A stretch of DNA of 64,000 nucleotides. It comes from JACPFV01 sp038043245. GTDB taxonomy: Bacteria; Pseudomonadota; Gammaproteobacteria; Nevskiales; Nevskiaceae. Every line of letters starts with the position of its first letter. Within the stretch, counting starts at the first letter, position 1. The stretch covers positions 1 to 64,000 of the forward strand of contig JBBTCH010000009.1 of the NCBI GenBank assembly GCA_038043245.1, written 5' to 3'. This document shows, piece after piece, positions 24,727 to 33,992 of this stretch. Below the pieces are notes generated by a model, which saw only the letters and a list, made by a program, of their open reading frames with translations, did no database searches and had not been told where the DNA came from. Both the position numbers and the translations under genes were made by a program.

Positions 24727-25493
24727 TGCGCATCACGCTTGCCGTAGTCGCCGCTCTCTCGCTTTCTGCCTGTGCGCACTCGCCGCCGGACGAGCCGAGC
24801 GACCCGCTGGAACCGGTCAATCGCGCCTTCTACAGCTTCAACCGCGGCGCCGACCGCTACATCCTCAAGCCCATCGCCAAAGGCTATGACGCCATCACGC
24901 CGACCCCCGTACGTCGCGGCGTCTCCAACTTCTTTGAAAACCTGAAACTGCCCACGACCATCGTCAACGACGTGTTGCAGCTCAAGTTCCACCAGGCCGG
25001 CAAAGACACCGCGCGCCTGGTGCTGAACAGCACTTTTGGAATCGGCGGCCTGATTGACATCGGCCCCGCCGTTGACCTGCCGCTGCACGAGGAAGATTTC
25101 GGCCAGACCCTGGGCTACTGGGGCGTGGGCGAAGGCATCTATCTGATGCTGCCGTTCATCGGCCCAAGCAATGGCCGCGACGTCATCGGCCGTGTTGCGG
25201 ATACGTTCACCAGCGTCACCGGCCCCCCGGGTGTGACCGGCAATGTCTGGCTCGACATGCCGACCGAACATGTGGCGCCCGCCGGTTTCCTGGAGATTAC
25301 CGAGAAACGGGCACAGTACTTCGCTGCCGATCCGGTGCTCGACAAGCAATTCGATGAATATGTGTTCGTGCGCAGCGTCTACCTGCAGAAACGTCAGAGT
25401 CTGATCTACGACGGCTCACCGCCGAAGGAAGAGCAGATCATCATTGACGAGACGGACCGCGAAGAAGCGCCCCAGAAGAAACCCAAAAAATAG
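24723..25493 (+). CDS. mlaA: Outer-membrane lipoprotein MlaA (VacJ)
   Basis: 256 residues starting ATGATG at 24723, overlapping the mlaB stop. Lipobox LSAC is at the end of the signal (Cys17). The MlaA domain is clear: DPLEPVNRAFYSFNRGADRYILKPIAKGY, FENLKLPTTIVNDVLQ, FGIGGLIDIGPAVDLPLHEEDFGQTLGYWGVGEGIYLMLPFIGPS. It forms a donut in the outer leaflet and removes misplaced phospholipid. E. coli encodes it apart from mlaFEDCB; here all six are together. It converges on the PAS gene with 2 bp between stops. Confidence 0.96.
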   Translation: MMRITLAVVAALSLSACAHSPPDEPSDPLEPVNRAFYSFNRGADRYILKPIAKGYDAITPTPVRRGVSNFFENLKLPTTIVNDVLQLKFHQAGKDTARLVLNSTFGIGGLIDIGPAVDLPLHEEDFGQTLGYWGVGEGIYLMLPFIGPSNGRDVIGRVADTFTSVTGPPGVTGNVWLDMPTEHVAPAGFLEITEKRAQYFAADPVLDKQFDEYVFVRSVYLQKRQSLIYDGSPPKEEQIIIDETDREEAPQKKPKK

Positions 25494-25495
25494 TT

Positions 25496-26830
25496 TCAGT
25501 CTTTGGTTTCAAGCTTCCGCGGTCGCAGCATCACCGCGAGGCCTTCTTCTCCAGGCAGCGGCTCGACCATCAGCTCCACTGCGACGGCCGTGCCGTTCTT
25601 GTGCCAAGCCACGACCGCGGGCAGCGTGGACGAGCCTGAGGCGTAGTCGGCGATCTTCACCTCAGACTGATGCATGAACGGCACCGGCAACAGCTTGCCG
25701 ATTCCCTCGCCCTGCAACTCGTCCGGCGCGTAGCCCAGCCAGGCGCGTACACGCTCGTTGGCGTAGCGGATGACCCCGGAGACATCCGTCTGCAGGACGC
25801 CCTCATCCAGACAATCCATCAGCGCCTGTGGCAAGCGTGCCGCCTGACGCAGTTTTTCAAGCTCGGCGTGGCGCGGACTTGCGTCACTCAGCAACAGCAT
25901 GGCGCCAGTCGGACCGCCACTGTCGCGCAACAGGGCCGCAACGGCGCCAACGCGCCGACGCGCACCGCCGCGGGTCTGGATCCAGGCGTCCAACCGCACC
26001 GGCGCCGAAGCATTGACCTGCCAGGCCGCCTGCAACTCGGCATCCAGAGGCTGATCGGCAACGCCGCGCAAACGCGCCACACTGAACACTTGTTGATCCC
26101 GCGCATCCGTCGCGACCCAGCCGGTCAAGGTTTCAGCAATGGCGTTCAAACGGCTCACCCGCAAGGATCGATCCAGCAGGATCAGGCCCAATCCGGCCTG
26201 CGCAAGCAGATCCGGGATATCGCGGCTTGATGTCGCGCGTGGGTCCCAGCGCGCCGTACTGGATGGCGCGGACGACTTCGCGCCCTCACGGCGTCGCAGA
26301 ACGACGGCGAGCGCCAACAGGCCTGTCAGTCCGAGCAAAAACCCCAGGGTGCTGTAGCGCGTCAGCCGTGCGATGGCTTCATCCTGCCACGCCCGCCGAT
26401 CGGGAATCCCCAGCGTGTATTCGAGCGACGCGCCACCGGCATCGCCCTCCAGTGCCAAGACGCCGTGACGACCGGTGAAGGCGTAGATCAACTCGCGCAG
26501 CTGCAGCACGACATCGGCCGGCACCCAGCGCAAGGGCCAGTGTTCATAACGCCCTGCGGTGGCGCGCACACGACCGCCGGCGTCGCGCAAAGCCAGAAAT
26601 CTGAACCCCAGCTCCGGGTCGCGTACCAGCTGATCCAGCACAACCTGCAGCGAGGATTCATCCGCAGAGGGCGACAGCGCCTGCAGGCGGCTCATGACCC
26701 GTTCAAGCCCGTAGGACTGATCCGCCTGCTGTTGCAGGCGGCGCGCCTGACTCCAGGCGTCTGCAGAAAATCCGCATAACAACAGGAAGGTCACAGCGGC
26801 CAGCCCTGCGGCTCGAATGACTCCAGGCAT
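25496..26830 (-). CDS. Membrane PAS-domain sensor protein without visible output domain
   Basis: 444 residues: an N-terminal helix (about 8-28), a periplasmic sensing region (about 29-160), a second helix (about 165-180, LGFLLGLTGLLALAVVL), then two PAS-like domains (about 205-315 and 330-438). The second contains QALMDCLDEGVLQTDVSGVIRYANERVRAWLGYAPDEL. The protein ends in VMLRPRKLETKD with no histidine kinase, GGDEF/EAL or DNA-binding domain. It starts 3 bp after tadG, so it is the last gene of the tad operon and may report on pilus state to a partner encoded elsewhere. Sensor architecture is clear; function is unknown. Confidence 0.75.
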   Translation of the reverse strand: MPGVIRAAGLAAVTFLLLCGFSADAWSQARRLQQQADQSYGLERVMSRLQALSPSADESSLQVVLDQLVRDPELGFRFLALRDAGGRVRATAGRYEHWPLRWVPADVVLQLRELIYAFTGRHGVLALEGDAGGASLEYTLGIPDRRAWQDEAIARLTRYSTLGFLLGLTGLLALAVVLRRREGAKSSAPSSTARWDPRATSSRDIPDLLAQAGLGLILLDRSLRVSRLNAIAETLTGWVATDARDQQVFSVARLRGVADQPLDAELQAAWQVNASAPVRLDAWIQTRGGARRRVGAVAALLRDSGGPTGAMLLLSDASPRHAELEKLRQAARLPQALMDCLDEGVLQTDVSGVIRYANERVRAWLGYAPDELQGEGIGKLLPVPFMHQSEVKIADYASGSSTLPAVVAWHKNGTAVAVELMVEPLPGEEGLAVMLRPRKLETKD

Positions 26831-26833
26831 GGG

Positions 26834-28498
26834 TCAGCGGTTGAACAGCACCGGCTGCTCGCCGGTGACGCTGGTGACCGTGACATCCGCGCCACCCAGC
26901 GTCAGGCCCAGCGGCGCCAGCGCGGGCACCAGCAGCTGGTCCACCTGATTGAGCACCGGCGTCAACTGGGACGTCAAGGTATTCAGGACGCCCTGCAATG
27001 CGACGCGGATCAGTGGATTGAGCAGTGCACCGGCGGGCTGTACTTCCAGTTGCAGACTGCTGGCGAGACTGCCGACGGATTGACCCAGGGCCTCGCCCGC
27101 ATCAGCGCCGATGCGCTGAGTCTGTGGCACATCGAACGGCCCGGGGTAAACCAGCGCCCGATCTTCGGCCTGCCCTACATTCGCTACCGCTGAAGCCGTG
27201 ATGGTGATCGGAATGCCCAGCAGATTCAGATTGACCAACGGCGCGGGGCGCGGCACCGGATTGGCTCCGTTGATGTCGTCGAAAGCGCCGATGCCCAGGC
27301 GCGCCACGCTGGAGCGCGCGCGCACGTGAACCACCGGCTGCGGAAAACCGCTGCGCGCACATTCGATCTCGGTCACTTGCGCCGTCGCCTGTGCGGCCTG
27401 CAACCACAGCTTGAGGTTGACCGGGTTGCCGAGGATCGGCAACAGCGGCAGATCGATCTGCACCAGCGCCTGTGCGTTGCTCGCCTGGGTGCCGTCGTCC
27501 GCGGCGCTGACCACGGGGTTGGCGGTCTGGATCAGCCGGGTCGTCACGGAACCGGCCCCGGTGACACCCGGAATGTTGAGGTCCGCGGGGACCGTGATCA
27601 GGTTTTCGCCATTGGCGGCCTGCGCCGCCGCCTGGGTCACCGCGCCGACATTGACGACGGCGCCACTGGCGGCATCTTCCAAGCCCGGCGGCACACCCAC
27701 GACATCTCCCGGCACGACCTGGCGGCTGCCATCGCTGACGGCGGCCAGCGACTCGAGCGTCGAGCGCGTCGCGACATCCGTCGTCGTCGAAAGCGCGTCG
27801 GCGATGGCGTTCAGAAACCCCGGCGCGCTGATGCTGGCGGTGAAGAAATCCGTCGGCGACCCCAGGTCAGCGGCAGCCAGCACATCGCCCAGTTCCACCG
27901 AGGCATTGAACAGGCCGCGATAGGACAACAGGCTCAGGTCCACAGGCCCGCCGAGCTGATCACCCAGCAGTTGGTTGAGCAGCTCCGGACTGAGTTCCGC
28001 CAGACTGCTGCCGACGCTCAGCGAAGCCAGCGGCAGCGCCGTGGCGGCCGCGGTCGCACGCAGCTTGAGTGTGCCGTCGCCACCAGCAGGAATCAGGCGT
28101 GCCGGCGGGTCACGCAGCAGCTGCACCTGGACTGCGGAGGGTGTCGTCGCGCTGGTGACAATCCCAAGGACACCATCGGTCCCTAAGAGCGTGCCACCCA
28201 GAACGACCGACCCGCCTTCGGTCAGATCCTTAGCGCTGCCATGGTTACGCAGCAAACTGGCACGCGCTTCGTTGTAGGCTGCGGCGTCCGGATTCTCGAC
28301 CGGGCCGACGCAGCCGCTGGCAATCCGTGCCGCGTCGAGTGCCGCCATGTTCGCCACGCGCTGCAAGTCCCTGCGCTCAAAATAGAGACGGCCGATATCG
28401 ATCGCCAGCGCCAAAGCCGCCAGCGAGGCCAGCAGCGAGATCGCCGCAAACACCAGCGCGACGCCGCGCTGAGGCTGGGCGGGCCGCTGAACGCGCAT
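26834..28498 (-). CDS. tadG: TadG-like Flp pilus assembly protein
   Basis: 554 residues from ATG 28498; a longer frame to 28561 overlaps the DUF3613 gene and is rejected. The N-terminus has the TadE/TadG-like pattern: basic start with RGVALVFAAISLLASLAALALAIDIGRLYFERRDLQRVANMAALDAARIA, i.e. one membrane helix followed by the conserved amphipathic segment. The long remainder is Ala/Gly/Val-rich and extracytoplasmic, with NxN-type motifs but no recognised von Willebrand MIDAS domain. Role: minor component or anchor of the Tad machine. Symbol is by position and N-terminal domain. Confidence 0.8.
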   Translation of the reverse strand: MRVQRPAQPQRGVALVFAAISLLASLAALALAIDIGRLYFERRDLQRVANMAALDAARIASGCVGPVENPDAAAYNEARASLLRNHGSAKDLTEGGSVVLGGTLLGTDGVLGIVTSATTPSAVQVQLLRDPPARLIPAGGDGTLKLRATAAATALPLASLSVGSSLAELSPELLNQLLGDQLGGPVDLSLLSYRGLFNASVELGDVLAAADLGSPTDFFTASISAPGFLNAIADALSTTTDVATRSTLESLAAVSDGSRQVVPGDVVGVPPGLEDAASGAVVNVGAVTQAAAQAANGENLITVPADLNIPGVTGAGSVTTRLIQTANPVVSAADDGTQASNAQALVQIDLPLLPILGNPVNLKLWLQAAQATAQVTEIECARSGFPQPVVHVRARSSVARLGIGAFDDINGANPVPRPAPLVNLNLLGIPITITASAVANVGQAEDRALVYPGPFDVPQTQRIGADAGEALGQSVGSLASSLQLEVQPAGALLNPLIRVALQGVLNTLTSQLTPVLNQVDQLLVPALAPLGLTLGGADVTVTSVTGEQPVLFNR

Positions 28499-28508
28499 GG
28501 TGCGAGCC

Positions 28509-28760
28509 CTACTCGGTGGTGAACGATTTGCGGCCGAACGCGTCGGGGATCGGCTGACCAAAACTGTTCAGATAGCGCTGATAGATCTTGTCCGCCGCAT
28601 CACCCGGCAACGGTCGCGCCCAACCCAGCGCCGCCGTGTTGTTGCGCTGCAGGTCGGTCCAGGCCCGGGTTGAAGACCCCAGCGGCCTCTGCGAAGCACA
28701 GGCGCTGAACAACAATAGTGCGGTAACCACGACGATCCATCTCATGTTCTGCATTTTCAT
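28509..28760 (-). CDS. DUF3613-type small lipoprotein of the tad locus
   Basis: 83 residues with lipobox FSAC (Cys20) behind MRWIVVVTALLLFSAC. The mature part TRAWTDLQRNNTAALGWARPL and YQRYLNSFGQPIPDAFGRKSF matches what I recall of DUF3613 proteins, which accompany tad loci in proteobacteria. Start ATG 28760 overlaps the tadD stop by 4 bp; the stop is 10 bp before tadG. Role unknown; probably an outer-membrane accessory of the pilus machine. Confidence 0.75.
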   Translation of the reverse strand: MKMQNMRWIVVVTALLLFSACASQRPLGSSTRAWTDLQRNNTAALGWARPLPGDAADKIYQRYLNSFGQPIPDAFGRKSFTTE

Positions 28761-29416
28761 CTCCTGCCCTTCCCGGGATTCCTGGGTTTAAGACTCTGCG
28801 CCTGCACCCGCAGTTCAGCCAGGCGATCGTTGCGCACGCCGGCTTCGGCGGCCACACGTTTGACACCCGCTTCGTTGTTCATCAAGACCAGCAGCATGAT
28901 CAGATTGTTGGCGTTCTGCATCTGCTCGGGTGCCAGCTCCGAAGCGGTGGCCAGTTCCGGCAAGGCTTCGTTATAACGGCCCGCCAGCATCAGGGCATAA
29001 CCGAAATCGTTGCGCATCGCCGCCGCGGCCGGCCGCATCTGCACCGCTCGGCGCAAGTTCGCCAGCGACTGCCCGAGATCGCGACCGGCGTAGAGCAGGC
29101 CCAGCCCGTGATAGGCCTCGGCCGCCAGTGACGTGGTCAGCAACAACCGATAGGTCCGTTCAGCTTCGGGGTAGCGCTTCAGTTTTCTCTGCGCCTCGGC
29201 TTCGAGCAGGCGCAGGTCATTGGCCTTGTAGCCGCGATTGCGCTGTTCCTGGATATGCGCGAGTGCGGCGTAATACTGCCCCTGCGCCATCATCCCGCGC
29301 ACCAGATCCAGATGGATTTTCTGCTGATCCCATTGCGGTTCGCCGGTGACCGGCGGACGGCCGGCGCAGGCGACAACCGCCAGCGCAAGCATGAAAACCA
29401 GTGGACGCGGACTCAT
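28757..29416 (-). CDS. tadD: TadD-like TPR lipoprotein
   Basis: 219 residues. Signal ends at a lipobox VVAC (Cys17). TPR-like repeats follow from about residue 35: ALAHIQEQRNRGYKANDLRLLEAEAQRKLKRYPEAERTYR, AEAYHGLGLLYAGRD, MRNDFGYALMLAGRYNEALPELATASELAPEQ. In Tad systems TadD is a pilotin-like lipoprotein that helps the RcpA secretin. It overlaps tadC (29413-29416) and the DUF3613 gene by 4 bp each. Confidence 0.85.
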   Translation of the reverse strand: MSPRPLVFMLALAVVACAGRPPVTGEPQWDQQKIHLDLVRGMMAQGQYYAALAHIQEQRNRGYKANDLRLLEAEAQRKLKRYPEAERTYRLLLTTSLAAEAYHGLGLLYAGRDLGQSLANLRRAVQMRPAAAAMRNDFGYALMLAGRYNEALPELATASELAPEQMQNANNLIMLLVLMNNEAGVKRVAAEAGVRNDRLAELRVQAQSLKPRNPGKGRR

Positions 29417-30360
29417 CCGGCGGCGGCCTCGCCAAGCGCTTTCAGAATGGAAACGAATGCCGGACCGGCGACGAAGATCAGCAACGCGGGGAAAAAGAAC
29501 ATCACCATCACCACGGTCATGCGGCCGGACATGCGGTTGATGCGTTCGCGCAGGTCGAGCGAGTTGCGTTCCTCGATGATCGCCAGCGTATCGAGCAGGG
29601 GTTCGCGCACTTCGCCACCGTAACGATCCACCTGTCGCAGCACCGCCAGCACACCGTTGAGGTCGGAGACCTCCAGCGCGTTGCTCATGCCACGCAACGC
29701 TTCGCCGGTATCACCGCCGGCGTCGAGACTGCGCAGCACGCGCGCGAACTCTTCACCCAGGGTCGGCAGCACGCCACGGCCTTCGCGGACCAGGCTGGCG
29801 AGTGCCTGACGCGTCGACAGGCCGGCCTCGAACAACAACACCAGCAGATGGATGAACAAGGGCACCTCCTGACGGATATGCACGCGCCGACTCTCGGCCG
29901 CCGAACGCAGCACCCAACGCGGCGCCAGAATGGACACGATCAGCGCCATCACGCCATAGAGAAGAACCACCAGCGGTTTCAGCGGCGGCACCGCGAAGGT
30001 CCACAGCGCGACTGCGAACACCAAAGCCGCCAGCGGACACACCGCCTGAAACGCGTGCCAGATGCCTTGCTGTGCCGCCGAACGCCAGCCCGCCTGCGCG
30101 AGCAGGCGACTGCTTTCGTTGTCGGGGTCGAGTCGGCGCTCGAGCCAGCGGCCGCCTTTCACCAGCACGGCGAGCAGACCCGACAGCGGCCCGGCGATCA
30201 TCGGGATTTCTTCGCCAGACAGGCCGTCGGCGCCGCGCAGACGATCCGACAGTCGCGACTGCGCGCGCGACTGCGCGGCGACATAACCCAGCAAAGCCAG
30301 CGCCGCGACGGTCATCAGCAACGCCGCCGACACTAATGCAGCAAAAATCGCCGGGCTCAT
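29413..30360 (-). CDS. tadC: Tad inner-membrane platform protein TadC
   Basis: 315 residues with helices near the N-terminus and at the C-terminus, flanking the T2SSF cytoplasmic domain (QEVPLFIHLLVLLFEAGLSTRQALASLVREGRGVLPTLGEEFARVL). ATG 30360 has GGAGG 7 bases upstream (30368-30372), located at the edge of repeat R2. With TadB it forms the GspF-like platform for pilus assembly. tadB and tadC usually abut; here 280 bp of repeat separates them. Confidence 0.93.
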   Translation of the reverse strand: MSPAIFAALVSAALLMTVAALALLGYVAAQSRAQSRLSDRLRGADGLSGEEIPMIAGPLSGLLAVLVKGGRWLERRLDPDNESSRLLAQAGWRSAAQQGIWHAFQAVCPLAALVFAVALWTFAVPPLKPLVVLLYGVMALIVSILAPRWVLRSAAESRRVHIRQEVPLFIHLLVLLFEAGLSTRQALASLVREGRGVLPTLGEEFARVLRSLDAGGDTGEALRGMSNALEVSDLNGVLAVLRQVDRYGGEVREPLLDTLAIIEERNSLDLRERINRMSGRMTVVMVMFFFPALLIFVAGPAFVSILKALGEAAAG

Positions 30361-30362
30361 GC

Positions 30363-30643
30363 TGAGACCTCCGAAAAGCGTCGCGAGCGAAGGCAGGTTG
30401 CGCGAGGACGGAGCGCAGCAAGCGGAGTTGACACGTTAGTCAATGAGCATTGCGAGCACCGGGGCCGTGTCGGGAGGAGCAGGGTTCCCGCTCGCGGGAT
30501 GCGACCCCAGAACGGCCCATTGCGCGCCGGGAGCACGGCCCTTTGCTCGCCTACGCTGCCCGATCCCGCTAACGCGGGTCCCTCGGGCCACGCTCCGGCG
30601 AGCCGCGCAAGATGCCGAGCACAACAGCTTTGCGGGGGTCTCA
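30363..30643 (-). repeat. Intra-operon structured repeat R2, long copy (tadB-tadC)
   Basis: A 281-bp element ending in 17-bp inverted repeats TGAGACCTCCGAAAAGC (30363-30379, plus strand) and GCTTTGCGGGGGTCTCA (30627-30643), 15 of 17 paired. It fills the tadB-tadC gap exactly; the right terminus supplies the TGA of tadB. The part 30378-30460 matches the mreB-mreC copy at about 90 %. About 138 extra bases, roughly 30461-30602, are absent from the short copy and contain two CCCGC/GCGGG mini-hairpins. No credible ORF is present. Confidence 0.85.
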
Positions 30644-31569
30644 CGCGTCAGCGTCCTCGGCGGAACGCATCATGCGGACCAGGACCAGCATGCCCGCGAT
30701 CTGCAGGAACAGCGCCAGAATCAGCGCGGTGCGCCCGCCCGGCTGGGCCCACATGTCAGCGTAGTAGACCCGGTTCTGGATATAGATGTAGGCGGTCAGA
30801 CCCGCGGGGATGACGGCCAGCACCCACGCCGAAAAACGTGTTTCGGCGGTCAAGGCGCGCAGTTCGCGGTGCGCGACGTCGCGGGCGCGGATCGCTCCCA
30901 TCAGGCTTTTGAGGATGTTGCGCAGACTGCCGCCATATTTCCGGTTGATGGCCGCTGCGAGTGCCAGCACTTTAAGGTCGCGGAGTTGATGGATCTCCGC
31001 CGTTTCCGCCAGCACCTGCTCGACCGGCGCACCCAACCGCACCTGACGTCCGACCGAGAGGAACAGACCGTGTGCCGGTTCAGGGATCTCGCGCGCCGCC
31101 GAGGCCAGCGATTCTTCCAGCGTGTTGCCCGCAGACAGGATGCGAATGACGCCTTCGAGATATCCCGGCATCTGCTCGATGATCTGCGCACGGCGCCGCA
31201 CGGCACGCTGCATCAGCACCAGATAAGCCACGGTCAGTAAAAGGCTGATGACGATCAGACCCGCGATCACGCCGAACAGCAACAGCGCGATCGGCAGCAC
31301 CGCGGCAAAGATCCACAGCGCACGGCCGACCACACCGGGGTCGACTTCAGCACCGCCACGCCAGAGCGTGTAGCAGACCGCGCGCACCAGTGGATTGGCG
31401 ATCCGCGCAGGCGCATCCAGCGTCGCGGCATCGATATCACCCGCCGCCGCGCGCAGGCGCAGCAGCGTACCTTCCTGACGTTCACGCCGATCCGCACGCA
31501 GGAACAAGGTCACCGCCAGCCCGGCGATGAGCACCGCCGAGAGAAAGAAGGCGACGCTGGCCAGCAAGG

Positions 31570-31573
<4 letters not shown>
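30641..31573 (-). CDS. tadB: Tad inner-membrane platform protein TadB
   Basis: 310 residues with two N-terminal helices, a central helix pair near 90-130, the T2SSF domain (MPGYLEGVIRILSAGNTLEESLASAAREIPEPAHGLFL) and C-terminal helices. It pairs with TadC to hold the TadA ATPase at the membrane. The stop TGA (30641-30643) is the outer end of repeat R2. Its start overlaps tadA by 4 bp. Confidence 0.93.
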
Positions 31574-32783
<1,210 letters not shown>

Positions 32784-32787
<4 letters not shown>

Positions 32788-33983
32788 CCGAACAGTCTTT
32801 CCATCAAGCCGGGCGCTTCACTGGCCTTGCCGTTGCACAGCAGTTGCGCAAGACGACGCATGCCGGCGCAGTAATCGTCCTTGGGTGCGAACGCGAACAG
32901 CGGCTCGCCGGCATTCATCGCGTGCAACCGCGTCAATGGATCGCCGCCGAGCGCTGCCAGCAACGGCAAATCCAGCAACTCGGCGAGATTTTCCGGCTCC
33001 AGTCCGATGCGTCGACGATACGGATCCACCACCAGTCCGGCGCGATCCAGCGGGCAGTTTTCCAGTCGCAGGGCGCGCAGCAGGTGTTTGGCGCGACGCG
33101 AGCGGATCACGCTTTGATCGCACATGAGCAAGGTGCGATCCGCCTGCGCGATGACGCCGGACAAGGCGCTCAGCGGCAGGCTGCTGTCGAGCGTGACCAC
33201 CGTCGCGGCGAACAGGCTGCGCACCACATCCAGCAGCTTCAGCAATTCTTCGGGATTCAGCGAAGGTCGCGCCGTCTGATCTTCGGGTTGCGACAAGACA
33301 TAAAGTCCGTTGCCGGATTTTGGGAACGCGGTGTCCACCAGAGTGGGATCGCAGCGGTAGGCGTCGGCGACCGCATCCAGCACCGAATAGGTCGGGGAGA
33401 GATTGAACAGGATCGAGGCGGCGCCGCAGGGGCTGGCCAGATCCACCACCAGTGAGCGCGCGGCATCGCCGGAAAGATCACGGGAAGCCAGAGCCAGATG
33501 ACCCGCTGTGAAGGCTGCGCTTTCGTGGCCGTCGCTGACGACCACCGCAAACAACCGTCCCTGACGCGGCCCGCTGCGCTGGCCGCCCGCGGCGGAGCGT
33601 CGCATCAGCTTGCTGATCTGCACCGCGACGGCAGCGGCGTCTCGCTCGAGCGCGAAAAAATCGCGCGCGCCGGCGCGCATCGCCGGCAACACCAGCGCCG
33701 AATCGTTGCCAACGCCTACCACGGGAAGATCAGGCCAGCGCTCGATGAGTCGCTCCATCCAGCTCAACCGGCGCTCCAGACTGTCGGTCGCCAGATGAAA
33801 GAACACGATGCCGACCGTGCCCGCTGCCTGCACGCGTGCCAGCAGGTCTTCGGCATCCAACGGTCGCAACAGGGAAAATTCAGCGGCTCCCCCGGCGGCG
33901 TTCTGCAGCCAGTTCAGATAAACCGGATCGTCGGCGACAACCAGCGCCTGAGTTTTTCCAGCAGTTGGAGCGTTCATATCCAC
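32784..33983 (-). CDS. tadZ: Tad localisation protein TadZ / CpaE
   Basis: 399 residues: an N-terminal receiver-like domain (about 12-125, with SWMERLIERWPDLPVVGVGN) and a ParA/MinD-like domain from about 143. Where ParA proteins have the deviant Walker A KGGxGKS, this one reads VVVSDGHESAAFTAGHLAL, with no Gly-Lys pair. Later ParA features remain: SLVVDLASPCGAASILFNL, TVVTLDSSLP and DRTLLMCDQS. TadZ positions the pilus machine at the pole. Loss of the Walker A lysine suggests weak or absent ATP hydrolysis. Confidence 0.85.
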
Positions 33984-33992
33984 GCCCCGAGT

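Noticed and set aside
30421..30645. Frames within the tadB-tadC gap as a possible extra tad gene
   Set aside because: The gap is fully explained by the R2 repeat with inverted termini; peptides are Arg/Ala-rich and unrelated to pilus proteins.
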